64,000 nucleotides of DNA from Luxibacter massiliensis (GTDB taxonomy: Bacteria; Bacillota; Clostridia; Lachnospirales; Lachnospiraceae). Below, piece by piece: positions 27,014 through 36,296 of this stretch; positions within the stretch are counted from its first letter, which is position 1, and the number at the start of each line of letters is the position of its first letter. The stretch lies in the NCBI RefSeq assembly GCF_900604355.1, contig NZ_UWOE01000001.1, forward strand, positions 3,038,001 to 3,102,000. The letters are read 5' to 3'. The notes below the pieces were generated by a model. That model had not been told where the DNA came from. It made no database searches and saw nothing but the letters and a program-made list of their open reading frames with translations. The translations under genes were made by a program, and so were the position numbers.

Positions 27014-29470
27014 TTACAGATTATCTGTAATGTAGTCCCATATCTTTTTTCCCGCTAACTCTGTATCTCTATTTAGCCTGGTAGTATCCTGCATTTGGGA
27101 GTATCTTAGAAAATCCTCAAGGCTGCACATGGCCTCACTATATATTGTTTCTGCCTCCATATTATCCCAAATACAGCCTACCGGGAGCTGTGTATTTAAC
27201 AATGTTGCCTGATTATTATCCATATTAATTTTTACAATTCCATTTCCGGTGTAAGGAAAAAGATATACTATATTTTCTTCTACAACACAATTCTCAGCAA
27301 ATATCTGACCATACTCCGGTTCCATGCAAAATCCTTCTATAGTATTACAGTCAATAATCGTCTTTTCTTTTGACAGAACATCCACTCTAATAATTTTTGC
27401 CCCTTTATGCGGCAAAATCCACAGGCTGCCGTTATAGTACTGCATATCTGCAAAACATATCTCTCCTGGGTTGTACAGCACATCCATAATTGATATCTCT
27501 TCCAAAATTTTGTTTGTCACATAATCCCATTGGAGCAGCCTGTTTCCTTCCTGCATAATCATCCAGAAGTACTTTCCATCAAATACTACCGCCCTAACTG
27601 CCTTTTCCCCTATTCCATTAATCTGAATATAATCAAACCTTTGATTGGAAATATCATACCTCTGCACATATGGGCCTAATCTGCAAGCCCGCCAAATACA
27701 ATCTTCTGCCAACGTATTCCCATAGAATATAGGAAGATTGCCTCCATTGCCCAAAGTTCCGATTTGCTGCTCGTAGCAGGAATCTATCAATACAATTTTA
27801 TCCTCATCTAGTACCAGACAGGGAATTTTACTGCTGTAATAAATGGGCATCATATACAAGATGCCTTGGTAAATAACGGGATTAAAATCTTTTCCCAGGG
27901 TTTCCATATCAGTATACTCTTCTTTATCTGCCCCCATCCCTATATACTGTGATTCTTCTGTCAATGTATTAAACTTAATCACGGAACCAGCATATGAGGG
28001 AATAAAATATATAAACTCTTTATATAAGACAGAATGTGTATATGTGGCTCTTTCGTATGCACCCAGCTTAGCATTCCCTTTCCTGCAGGATATTGTGTGA
28101 TTCTCTTCGTTGTAAATAAAAATACAATTATATTCCCAACTGTACATATAAATCTTATTGCCAGACTTTTCAGCACACAAACATCTTGCCTGTCTTTCCT
28201 TCTGGAATATTTTAAAGCTGTCATACTCTATATAGTACATAGGTTTGCCTGTAATCTCATATAGCTGGCTCACAGAACTTTGTTCCTCCCCAATATAAGC
28301 ATCCGATACCGCAATGGTGCGTTCCAGGCTCGGGGTATCATCATAAACGCCATTCCCATCCCTCTTAAACTTCTCAATAAGCTCCACATACCGGCTATAG
28401 GCCTCTGGGTGAAATGTCTGAAGGGTTTCCAGGCTCAAAGGATGCGGCCGCCATAAAAGCGCCGTATTAGGATGCCTCCCAATACACTCTATGATTCCCT
28501 GGACCTTATCCAGAAATAGATCCACTTGATTCATCAATCCATCCAAATGAGTATTATAAAAATATACTTTTTTCCCACTTAGTACAGACCATTCTGTTGG
28601 TACGCCTGTATATTCTTTCTGTCCTTTCAAAACCATATCAAACTTAGGAGATCCTAATGCTTCCACTTGTTCCTGCCTAATCCCATTTTTTATATATTGC
28701 TGCTTAAGATCTTCTGACTGCACAATGGTTTTCCAAGAGTTTTTTACTCCCGGCAGGACTGTCATGGAATCTTTCGTATATTTTTTCGATACATAATATG
28801 GAATATATACAAGATGGTCTGTATACTTCACCAACTCACTGCTGAAGTATGTCTCTTTAAGCTGCGTTACTCTGTTATAGGCGTCATAAGGATTATGTAT
28901 AAAAATAATGTCCGGTTTTCTGTCCGCCAGATCAAATGTCCGGTAATCTGCTATTTCAACAAACTGAGCTATTTCCTCTCCTTCATAGGACTCTGACACA
29001 ATATTTCTGTTCTTATCGAAATTGTAATAGGGTATGGGCACAACATATGCCTGGAACCTGGAATCCTTTTTACAAGCATCATATATACTCTGAAAACAAT
29101 CCCACATAGAGGCCTTATAGGGCAGAAATACAACCTCAGAAACCTGGCACTCAAACCCCTCGTTAATATCTGACTTGATAAGCCTTAGTATATTTTCTAT
29201 CTTACGGATCTGCCCCTTCATCATACTTCTCTTCCCATACATTAGGCTTAACTGGTAAATCAGTTCACAGTATTCTTCCAAGTGCGAAATAACCGTCTCC
29301 GGGTTTTCCTCAGTACTTTCAATATTATTCCCGATACCCAAGGCAGTCTCCTGGCATACAGCACACAATTCAGTCAATTTCTCTAAATTCCCAAGGTTAC
29401 AAAAATAGGAATTTGCTCTGAAAAGCGTGCCCAGAATCTGCAGAATACGTTCTTTATGTATAAATTTCAT
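27014..29470 (-). CDS. CDP-glycerol glycerophosphotransferase-like protein with C-terminal propeller-like region
   Basis: 818 aa. Residues ~110-420 resemble the CDP-glycerol:poly(glycerophosphate) transferase family (VVFLPYKASMWDCFQSIYDA, DIIFIHNPYDAYNR, VEALGSPKFDMVLKG, LLWRPHPLSLETL). The last ~370 residues carry repeated beta-rich blocks of the type 'Y…IP…G..I.K.D' (FIYFIPSYAGSVIKFNTLTE; LWILPHKGAKIIRVDVLSKE; IVYLFPYTGNGIVKINMDNN), suggesting a beta-propeller. No signal peptide or membrane helix. AAGGAGG upstream. Probably adds a phospho-alditol to the glycan; the fused propeller is unusual. Confidence 0.7.
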   Translation of the reverse strand: MKFIHKERILQILGTLFRANSYFCNLGNLEKLTELCAVCQETALGIGNNIESTEENPETVISHLEEYCELIYQLSLMYGKRSMMKGQIRKIENILRLIKSDINEGFECQVSEVVFLPYKASMWDCFQSIYDACKKDSRFQAYVVPIPYYNFDKNRNIVSESYEGEEIAQFVEIADYRTFDLADRKPDIIFIHNPYDAYNRVTQLKETYFSSELVKYTDHLVYIPYYVSKKYTKDSMTVLPGVKNSWKTIVQSEDLKQQYIKNGIRQEQVEALGSPKFDMVLKGQKEYTGVPTEWSVLSGKKVYFYNTHLDGLMNQVDLFLDKVQGIIECIGRHPNTALLWRPHPLSLETLQTFHPEAYSRYVELIEKFKRDGNGVYDDTPSLERTIAVSDAYIGEEQSSVSQLYEITGKPMYYIEYDSFKIFQKERQARCLCAEKSGNKIYMYSWEYNCIFIYNEENHTISCRKGNAKLGAYERATYTHSVLYKEFIYFIPSYAGSVIKFNTLTEESQYIGMGADKEEYTDMETLGKDFNPVIYQGILYMMPIYYSSKIPCLVLDEDKIVLIDSCYEQQIGTLGNGGNLPIFYGNTLAEDCIWRACRLGPYVQRYDISNQRFDYIQINGIGEKAVRAVVFDGKYFWMIMQEGNRLLQWDYVTNKILEEISIMDVLYNPGEICFADMQYYNGSLWILPHKGAKIIRVDVLSKEKTIIDCNTIEGFCMEPEYGQIFAENCVVEENIVYLFPYTGNGIVKINMDNNQATLLNTQLPVGCIWDNMEAETIYSEAMCSLEDFLRYSQMQDTTRLNRDTELAGKKIWDYITDNL

Positions 29471-29483
29471 TGCTGTAACCTCC

Positions 29484-30062
29484 TTATGCCAGTGATCCCT
29501 TTTTTACCACGATAAATCGTTTTCCTTTATATTGTGGAGTCCACGCATCCTGTATTGCCCACCCTTCAAACATCTTCTTTTGATACAGGAGGTGTTTTTC
29601 ATCATGTGAAACCTCAGGAAGTTCACCTATCAGAATCCCCTGCTTTGTTACACGCTGTATTTCCTGCACAGCCTTTCTTGCATACTCCAAGGATTCAAAG
29701 TATAGGAAAACTCCCCAACAAAAACATTTATCAAAATACTTATCTTTAAATGGGATGTCGTCTGCCTCTGCATGTATAACGGAATTTCCAAAAAACTGAA
29801 TATGTTTCTCCACCAGGGGCATTGAATAATCCATCCCTATATATTTACATTCCATATACTGGGCCAGTGCGCCAGCACCGCACCCCACCTCCAGCACTCT
29901 GTCCTCTGGCTGAATATCTAATTCCCGGATGATTTTATCTGCGGTCACTCTGATGTCCGCTTTTGACTTTTCCCAACCGTCATAAATATACAGATCCTCA
30001 ACAGTGCCTTCCATTTCCCCCTTTTGTCTCCAAATCTCTTTCCAGGTTCCTCTATATTCCAT
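29484..30062 (-). CDS. Class I SAM-dependent methyltransferase
   Basis: 192 aa. SAM-binding motif I is RVLEVGCGAGALAQYME, then IGMDYSMPLVEKH and DDIPFKDKYFDKCFCWGVFL. Short enough to be a bare methyltransferase fold. It lies between the glycerophosphotransferase-like gene and a GT2 gene with gaps of 13 and 6 nt. Substrate unknown; a sugar, or the phosphoramidate group (methylated in C. jejuni), are candidates. Confidence 0.8.
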   Translation of the reverse strand: MEYRGTWKEIWRQKGEMEGTVEDLYIYDGWEKSKADIRVTADKIIRELDIQPEDRVLEVGCGAGALAQYMECKYIGMDYSMPLVEKHIQFFGNSVIHAEADDIPFKDKYFDKCFCWGVFLYFESLEYARKAVQEIQRVTKQGILIGELPEVSHDEKHLLYQKKMFEGWAIQDAWTPQYKGKRFIVVKKGSLA

Positions 30063-30068
30063 ATGGCT

Positions 30069-31283
30069 TTACCCCTCCCCCAGTATACTCTCCTTCATAG
30101 GCAGCGTATGATAAAGGACATCTGCAATTTCTTTATATCCCACAACATGCTGGTGCCCTTGCTCCATAAGCACTCTTATCAACTGCTCCGGCTCATCCGT
30201 TGTTACCACAGTCAGGCATCTTATATCTCGAATCTGCTCTGGCGCAAGACAGGGCCTGCCATCTATATTTTCCCCCTGTTTTCTGATATCTGAATCACAC
30301 CAGGCAAGAATATGGATGCCCCTGTTTTCTAAATCCTTAAAAAGTCTTTTTCCATTTCTCCCTGCCCCATACAGGATAATATCATGGGAGTTTCCCAGTT
30401 GGTATAGGTACCTTTTTAGTTCCTCCCTCTGTAAACCTGCATCTTTAGGTTCAGGTATTTCCATCCACCTTTCTCCAGCATAACGAAAGCACTCCTCCCA
30501 GGCCATTTCTCTGTAGTATTCTGTAAGCTGGCAATAAAAAGCATATTGGGACCCAAATGAATAAAGTATGTCATCCTGTGAAATCTGTTCCATCATTTTC
30601 ATGGCCAGTTCTATGCAATTTTTCGTGTACTCTGGATCATCCTGAGTCCCCTGTTTCTCATGTATTCTATAATCTACAAGCTCTTTTTCTATATAAATGG
30701 TCTGATGTGACTTAAATGCCCTGAACCACATATCATAATCCTGAGATGTACGTAAAACTGGGTCAAATCTTCCCACTTTCTTAAAATATTCCCTGTGAAG
30801 AAGTACTGACACTGTATTAAGGAGGCCAAAGAAAAGAGGATATACCCCCTTTGTCACATTTTCCTTGAGCAGCCAGAGGGGAAAGGAAAAGGGCTGCCGT
30901 TTCCCGGATTCCTGGAAATAAAAATTCCATCCGCTCCATACGATCGACATTTCATCTCCGCTATGTAAAATAGCCTCCATCTGCATCCTAATTTTATCAG
31001 GGTGGAGGATATCGTCATGGGGAAGATAGGAGAAATACTGGCCCTCCATATTTTCAATCCCTAAATTCAAGGCAGTAGAAACACCGCCATTTTCCTTAGA
31101 AAAATATCTGATTTTACTGCCATATGACAAAGCAACTTCCTCTGTATTGTCCTTTGACCCATCATTTACCACAATAACCTCGCAGTTTTTATAGCTTTGG
31201 TTCAGGGCACTGTTGATAGCTTCTCTCATAAAGTCAGCGCCATTATATACAGGTATAACAATAGAAACCTTTGGTTCTCTCAT
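30069..31283 (-). CDS. GT2 glycosyltransferase with C-terminal Rossmann-like module
   Basis: 404 aa. N-terminal GT-A domain of family 2: VSIVIPVYNGADFMREAINS, VIVVNDGSKDNTEEVA and the DxD-like LPHDDILHPDK. The C-terminal ~120 residues carry the shared module (HDIILYGAGRNGKRLFKDLE, then ILAWCDSDIRKQG). Cytoplasmic, as expected for flagellin glycosylation. Three similar GT2 proteins are encoded in the operon, each with the same module. Confidence 0.85.
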   Translation of the reverse strand: MREPKVSIVIPVYNGADFMREAINSALNQSYKNCEVIVVNDGSKDNTEEVALSYGSKIRYFSKENGGVSTALNLGIENMEGQYFSYLPHDDILHPDKIRMQMEAILHSGDEMSIVWSGWNFYFQESGKRQPFSFPLWLLKENVTKGVYPLFFGLLNTVSVLLHREYFKKVGRFDPVLRTSQDYDMWFRAFKSHQTIYIEKELVDYRIHEKQGTQDDPEYTKNCIELAMKMMEQISQDDILYSFGSQYAFYCQLTEYYREMAWEECFRYAGERWMEIPEPKDAGLQREELKRYLYQLGNSHDIILYGAGRNGKRLFKDLENRGIHILAWCDSDIRKQGENIDGRPCLAPEQIRDIRCLTVVTTDEPEQLIRVLMEQGHQHVVGYKEIADVLYHTLPMKESILGEG

Positions 31284-31300
31284 AACAGTCCTTTCTCCCC

Positions 31301-31945
31301 TTAAAATAACAGCTTAAACGGCAGAAACCCTTCCGCATACTGTACTGCATTGGAATAACCCCACACTTTATTTCTTCTTATGTTATTTTCAAAAAGCGTA
31401 TCCTCGGAGGCTCCGAACCTCTGGTGTTCTATACCATATTGGTCCAGCGCTTCTCTCTTTTTATCAATATAATCAGAAATATCAAAAAATACTGTCGGAT
31501 AAAAGGGTTTCTCACATACATACAAGTTGCTCTGATAAATCAGAATATTATCGCAATGGCGGGCAGCGGTCTTACTGATCTTACCTGCCGCACAGTGGTC
31601 CTGATTTGTATCAAACTCGCTGTGCACAAAGGCCGTATCTATCCGGTAATCCAGTATAATCTTTTCTACTGCCTGCATAATCTCAGTGGAATATTCAAGC
31701 TGGCATACGGGCCTTTGAGGAAAGTCTGTAATCTCCTCCACGCCAAGAATCTGCGAGGCCCGTCTGCTGTCCTCAATACTGTCTGACCTGCTGGTTTTCT
31801 TATTATAAGCGCTCTGGGCCACTTCATTGTCTGTTAATGTCACCTTATACACCTGGCAGCCTTCAGCCACAAGTTTTGCCGCGGTTCCTCCTGCCCCGAG
31901 TTCGGCATCATCATAATGGGCACCTATGATTAATATTCTTTTCAT
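31301..31945 (-). CDS. PIG-L family N-acetylsugar deacetylase
   Basis: 214 aa from the ATG at 31945, which overlaps the epimerase stop as ATGA; an upstream TTG is less likely. Zinc-site motif IIGAHYDDAELGAGGTAAKL near the N-terminus and a second His pair in FVHSEFDTNQDHCAAG. Family members remove acetyl from GlcNAc-type sugars or sugar conjugates. Sits directly after the UDP-amino-sugar 2-epimerase, so it may deacetylate an amino sugar before another acyl group is added. Confidence 0.85.
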   Translation of the reverse strand: MKRILIIGAHYDDAELGAGGTAAKLVAEGCQVYKVTLTDNEVAQSAYNKKTSRSDSIEDSRRASQILGVEEITDFPQRPVCQLEYSTEIMQAVEKIILDYRIDTAFVHSEFDTNQDHCAAGKISKTAARHCDNILIYQSNLYVCEKPFYPTVFFDISDYIDKKREALDQYGIEHQRFGASEDTLFENNIRRNKVWGYSNAVQYAEGFLPFKLLF

Positions 31946-33060
31946 TCTTTTCTCCAAACCTTTTCATCTATAATTCTTGTATAACTTTGGATTAACCTAA
32001 TGACGGTTCCAGATACATCCGGCTCTTCATAATCTGGGACTACGGAATTAACCGTCTCCATCCTTACAGCCATATCTACTGACTGTAAGAGAGATTCTTC
32101 TGTAATGCCTCCAATAATAAACCCACCTTTATCCAGGGCTTCCGGCCTCTCTGTGGAGGTCCTGATACATACTCCTGGAAAATGGCTGACCGAAGCCTCT
32201 TCCGGCATTGTCCCGCTGTCTGAGACAACACAATAGGCCTGCTGCATCAATTTACTGTAATCCGTAAAATTAAAGGGAGGCATCTTCTGTACTAAAGGAT
32301 GGAATTTAAACTTTCTCTTTTCTATCCACCCTTGGCTTCTGGGGTGCACAGAATAGATAATCGGCATTTTATAATGCTCTGCCAGGCTGTTTACTGCATC
32401 CATCAGTCCCATAAAGTGTCCTTCGTGGTCTACATTCTCTTCTCTGTGGGCTGACAGTACAATATACTTTTTCTCCTCCAGTTCCAGACGCTTAAGAACA
32501 TCACTTGCATCAATACGCTGCTTCTGGGCCAGTATCACTTCCTTCATGGGGGAGCCTGTGACATAAATGTGCTCCTTCCTAATCCCTTCTGCCAGAAGAT
32601 AGCGCCTTGCATGTTCGGTATAAGGCAGATTTATATCTGCTATATGATCCACAATACGCCTGTTCGTCTCCTCTGGAAGATTCTCGTCAAAACAGCGGTT
32701 CCCGGCCTCCATGTGGAAAATTGGGATTTTCAGCCTTTTCGCCGCAATAGCAGAGAGCGCTGAATTAGTATCCCCCAATATTAGCAGTGCATCTGGATGT
32801 TCCTTTTCCATCAAAGCATATGATTTAGCGATGATGTTTCCCAGTGTATCTCCTAAATGCCCGCCCACCACATCCAGATAAAAATCAGGTTTTCTAATCT
32901 GCAGATCTTCATAAAAAATATCATTTAACGTATCGCTGTAGTTCTGGCCTGTATGGACAAAAATATGTTCAAAAAACAAATCTGCCTTTTTAATAATTTC
33001 CGACAGCCTGATTAACTCCGGCCTTGTCCCTACGATGGTCATTAATTTCAATCTCTTCAT
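31942..33060 (-). CDS. UDP-N-acetylglucosamine 2-epimerase family (FnlC/WecB-like)
   Basis: 372 aa. GT-B-fold epimerase: MTIVGTRPELIRLSEIIKKA, HTGQNYSDTLNDIFYED, LGDTNSALSAIAAKRLKIPI, FHMEAGNRCFDENLPEETNR, SAHREENVDHEGHF and VVSDSGTMPEEASV. The YED/SDTL pattern and the adjacent FnlA-like and RmlD-like genes suggest the 2-epimerase step of a UDP-2-acetamido-2,6-dideoxy-L-hexose pathway rather than plain UDP-ManNAc. AAGGAGG upstream. Confidence 0.88.
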   Translation of the reverse strand: MKRLKLMTIVGTRPELIRLSEIIKKADLFFEHIFVHTGQNYSDTLNDIFYEDLQIRKPDFYLDVVGGHLGDTLGNIIAKSYALMEKEHPDALLILGDTNSALSAIAAKRLKIPIFHMEAGNRCFDENLPEETNRRIVDHIADINLPYTEHARRYLLAEGIRKEHIYVTGSPMKEVILAQKQRIDASDVLKRLELEEKKYIVLSAHREENVDHEGHFMGLMDAVNSLAEHYKMPIIYSVHPRSQGWIEKRKFKFHPLVQKMPPFNFTDYSKLMQQAYCVVSDSGTMPEEASVSHFPGVCIRTSTERPEALDKGGFIIGGITEESLLQSVDMAVRMETVNSVVPDYEEPDVSGTVIRLIQSYTRIIDEKVWRKE

Positions 33061-33084
33061 TTCCAGCCTCCTTACATCCAGTTC

Positions 33085-34266
33085 TTATTTCTTTTGTATC
33101 CAGAGACTTCCCCCATGGGGCTTTTCCTTCAGCGGCCAATGCTCCAGATAAAGATCCCCATATTCTTGCTCCATAAAATTCTGGAAGAATTTGATAGAAT
33201 ACTCCTGATTATTCTGAAGAAACGCCCTGAGCACATACAGTTCATTCCAAATCATATCTGAATGCAGGACCCACTCTTCAGGATACTCAAAGGGGTAGAA
33301 TATATCATGGAAGTGTATATAAACCCCACTTTTTAGTCTGGGCAGTATCTCAAACAACAGATAATTTACATCGGAGCCAGCTTTTGATACATGTGTAGAA
33401 TCAATAAAAAGTATATCCCCAAACTCCAGTTGTCCAAAAAACTCCAGCTCCACTTCCTGAAGACCGCATTCCTGCAGATATATATCGTCTGTCTCTTTGC
33501 ATAAGGATTTAAGCAGCGCTGGATAAGGTTCAATGAAAGAGCACTGTACAGAATGATCTAAATAGTATTCATTTGTATCCAGTATGACTGCTGAAGAAAA
33601 TCCGGATCCAACCTCAATGACCCTGCGCGGCTTAAGCAGCCTGAGCATACAATGCAGGGCCACTGTGTCTCCGGCTGCCAGGCTGGGATTTCCATGATAG
33701 TAGCGGAATCTGCTCTCCTCTTCCTTCCCCTGCCATCGGGGCAGGGTACTATAGAGGCCCTGCATCTCCTTTAAAAGCGCAGACTGTTCCCTAGTATTCA
33801 TGGATATATCCAAGACTTCTTTGTCCCGGGAAAATATGCTTTTCCTATTTCTTTCAAGATACTGAAAATCTGGATACAGAGAGTAATAATGCCCTATAGG
33901 AAACAATGCTGTCTCTTCTTTCGGAAGAAAATAAAATAAGTCCATAATTTCTTTTGGGACTACTCGTCTGAATCGGTCTGTTTTCAGCCTCAGATATATA
34001 TCAGCTGCATTGGACGGAGAAACCATCACCAGAACATCGTCCTTTATTTCTTTCAATTCCTCATATCCAATACAATGGACGCTTTCTATCATGTTCCCCT
34101 TTTTGCTTTCGCTGTTGTCGCAAAATAAATCCACTTTCTCCCCGCAGTCCCTCAATACATGTAAGAGCCTGATTCCATTCTCTCCTGCCCCAAAAATTAC
34201 CAGCTTCGTCTTAGCGTCAATAGAACCCAGATATGCACGCAACAATAATTTTTGTCCAACCTTCAT
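33085..34266 (-). CDS. Methyltransferase-like protein with N-terminal Rossmann-like module
   Basis: 393 aa. Residues ~15-110 are the shared module (TKLVIFGAGENGIRLLHVLR, VDLFCDNSESKKG). The C-terminal half is a SAM-methyltransferase-type fold (RVIEVGSGFSSAVILDTNEY, then GDILFIDSTHVSKAGSDVNY and HDIFYPFEYPEEW), like class I enzymes that methylate sugars. It interrupts the epimerase/dehydratase set. Substrate unknown. Confidence 0.78.
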   Translation of the reverse strand: MKVGQKLLLRAYLGSIDAKTKLVIFGAGENGIRLLHVLRDCGEKVDLFCDNSESKKGNMIESVHCIGYEELKEIKDDVLVMVSPSNAADIYLRLKTDRFRRVVPKEIMDLFYFLPKEETALFPIGHYYSLYPDFQYLERNRKSIFSRDKEVLDISMNTREQSALLKEMQGLYSTLPRWQGKEEESRFRYYHGNPSLAAGDTVALHCMLRLLKPRRVIEVGSGFSSAVILDTNEYYLDHSVQCSFIEPYPALLKSLCKETDDIYLQECGLQEVELEFFGQLEFGDILFIDSTHVSKAGSDVNYLLFEILPRLKSGVYIHFHDIFYPFEYPEEWVLHSDMIWNELYVLRAFLQNNQEYSIKFFQNFMEQEYGDLYLEHWPLKEKPHGGSLWIQKK

Positions 34267-34271
34267 TTTTT

Positions 34272-35291
34272 CTATGCCTCCCAGAGTCCTAATTCTTCCT
34301 GGATATATTTTAACCCCAGCAAAGTCTCCTTTACTTCTTCTACATTCAATTGCTTTGTACTGTCTGAAGTAAACTCCTCTATTTTTGCCTTTTCTATCTT
34401 TCCCTTTTCAAAATAATTATCATAATTTAAGTCCCTGTTGTCTGACGGCACCTTATAAAAATCTCCCAGATCAAAAGCCTGGCTGCATTCCTCCTTAGTC
34501 AGGAGTGTCTCATTTTGCTTCTCCCCATGCCTGACGCCAATATACTGTATTGGATTCTCTGCATGAAAAAGCTCCTTTACCGCCTGAGCCAGAACACCGA
34601 TAGTACATGCTGGTGCTTTCTGTACAAAAATATCGCCTGCCTGCCCATGTTCAAATGCAAACATTACCAGATCGACCGCCTCGTCCAGACTCATTAGAAA
34701 CCTTGTCATATCCGGGTTTGTAACTGTAATTGGTTTCCCTTCTTTTATCTGTTTTATAAAAAGGGGAATGACAGACCCCCTTGAGCACATCACATTCCCA
34801 TATCTGGTACCACAGATAACTGTTGAATCTGTTGTCCTGGATTTAGCCACAAATACTCTTTCCATCATTGCCTTGCTGATTCCCATTGCATTAATTGGGT
34901 ATGCGGCCTTGTCCGTGGACAGGCAGATGACCTTCTCAACCCCGGCCTCAATGGCCGCAGTCAGTACGTTGTCCACGCCCACTACATTTGTTTTAACAGC
35001 CTCCATAGGGAAAAATTCACAGGAAGGCACCTGCTTCAGAGCCGCGGCATGAAAAATAAAGTCCACAGCATGAATTGCATCCTTTACGCTGCGGTAATCT
35101 CTCACATCCCCTACATAATATTTGATTTTAGGATTCTGGTAATGCCTCCTCATATCATCCTGTTTTTTCTCATCTCTGGAAAAAATTCTGATTTCCCGGA
35201 TATCAGAATCCAGAAAACGCTCAAGCACGGCGTTTCCAAAGGAACCTGTACCTCCTGTGATCATCAGAACTTTATCTGTAAATACACCCAT
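34272..35291 (-). CDS. UDP-GlcNAc 4,6-dehydratase/5-epimerase (FnlA/CapE-like)
   Basis: 339 aa extended SDR. Nucleotide motif MITGGTGSFGNAVLERF; instead of the usual YxxxK the active site reads MGISK (INAMGISKAMMERVFVAKSR), which is the MxxxK form of the FlaA1/FnlA inverting dehydratase subfamily; CLSTDKAAYP precedes it. It would convert UDP-GlcNAc to a 4-keto-6-deoxy L-sugar precursor. First step of the L-FucNAc/L-QuiNAc-type route completed by the RmlD-like and 2-epimerase neighbours. AAGGAG upstream. Confidence 0.88.
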   Translation of the reverse strand: MGVFTDKVLMITGGTGSFGNAVLERFLDSDIREIRIFSRDEKKQDDMRRHYQNPKIKYYVGDVRDYRSVKDAIHAVDFIFHAAALKQVPSCEFFPMEAVKTNVVGVDNVLTAAIEAGVEKVICLSTDKAAYPINAMGISKAMMERVFVAKSRTTDSTVICGTRYGNVMCSRGSVIPLFIKQIKEGKPITVTNPDMTRFLMSLDEAVDLVMFAFEHGQAGDIFVQKAPACTIGVLAQAVKELFHAENPIQYIGVRHGEKQNETLLTKEECSQAFDLGDFYKVPSDNRDLNYDNYFEKGKIEKAKIEEFTSDSTKQLNVEEVKETLLGLKYIQEELGLWEA

Positions 35292-35302
35292 TTGCTTTCT
35301 CC

Positions 35303-36166
35303 TTATCTGCCGGCCTGATATAGTGGGTACAGGCTCTTATGCTCTTTCATCCACCCTGCCAGCTCTTCAATCATTTCTTCATATCCCGGAACCGTATATT
35401 GAAAATCTGTTCTTGTATTAATCAAAGATTTATCACTAATCACTCTGCCGTCCGGCCGTATCTCAACCTGGCCGCCCCGCATATGCTTATTAAACAACTT
35501 CAGCAGCTCATACTTTGCAATCCATCTGTTATTCACTAAATGGTACAGGCCGCTTATATTTTGATTGATAGCCGCCTCTATCGCTTTGGCAAGCTCAAGG
35601 GTTGTCACTCCCGACCAGATCACTCTCTGATACCCGCTTACTGTCCCGGCCTGGTTTAAAAACCAGTGCAGTAACCCTACGCCGTCCGCTTTTAGCTCCG
35701 GCCCGATAATAGAAGTACGCAGAGTCAGGTTTTTATCATCCTTCACCTCGCCCAAGGCCTTGCTTCTGCCATAATAAGTATCCGCATCTGGTTGGTTGGT
35801 TTCTGCATATTTTCCCTCTTTGCCCGAAAACACACAATCTGTACTAATATGTATAAGCCGCGCCTCAGACCCCTTCAAGCATTCTGCCACTAAGTGGGGG
35901 AATGCACTATTAATATAAATGCCTTCCCAAAGATCCTCATCTACTTTTGTATTTAATACGCCCACTGCATTTACAACTGCGTCAAATTTATTTTCCTTTA
36001 GGACCTGCCGGATATGCCGCTGATCCAGGACATCCCCCTGTACCCACTGGCTGCAGCATTCACACGGCGTCCTGGAGTAGCCTATTATCTCGTGCCCCAC
36101 TTCCCTAAGATATGTGCCGGCCATATGCCCGGCCATGCCATTGGCGCCGAATACTAATATCCTCAT
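35303..36166 (-). CDS. RmlD-like SDR reductase
   Basis: 287 aa. Short SDR of the RmlD substrate-binding family: MRILVFGANGMAGHMAGTYL, STDCVFSGKEGKYAET and the active-site YYGRSKALGEV (YxxxK). With the FnlA-like dehydratase it probably reduces the 4-keto intermediate. Because it is RmlD-like and lacks a CapF-type cupin tail, the product may be UDP-L-RhaNAc leading to UDP-L-QuiNAc (as for Vibrio WbvR) rather than UDP-L-FucNAc. AAGGAGGAG upstream; 130-nt gap to the next gene upstream, the largest in this part of the operon. Confidence 0.82.
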   Translation of the reverse strand: MRILVFGANGMAGHMAGTYLREVGHEIIGYSRTPCECCSQWVQGDVLDQRHIRQVLKENKFDAVVNAVGVLNTKVDEDLWEGIYINSAFPHLVAECLKGSEARLIHISTDCVFSGKEGKYAETNQPDADTYYGRSKALGEVKDDKNLTLRTSIIGPELKADGVGLLHWFLNQAGTVSGYQRVIWSGVTTLELAKAIEAAINQNISGLYHLVNNRWIAKYELLKLFNKHMRGGQVEIRPDGRVISDKSLINTRTDFQYTVPGYEEMIEELAGWMKEHKSLYPLYQAGR

Positions 36167-36296
36167 AACTCCTCCTTCTATAGTGTAAGAATTTTGTTAT
36201 AGATTTCATGTAATCTGAATTTTCTCTTTAATCCCATCTATTTCAAATGTCTCTCCCTATCCACTTCCCAGCTTAGGGCAGCCGCAGCCATTCCTG

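Noticed and set aside
31942..36166. Pseudaminic or legionaminic acid pathway, common in flagellin glycosylation
   Set aside because: No NeuB-type synthase, PseC-type aminotransferase or CMP-nonulosonate synthetase is in the window; the dehydratase set fits an L-2-acetamido-6-deoxyhexose better.
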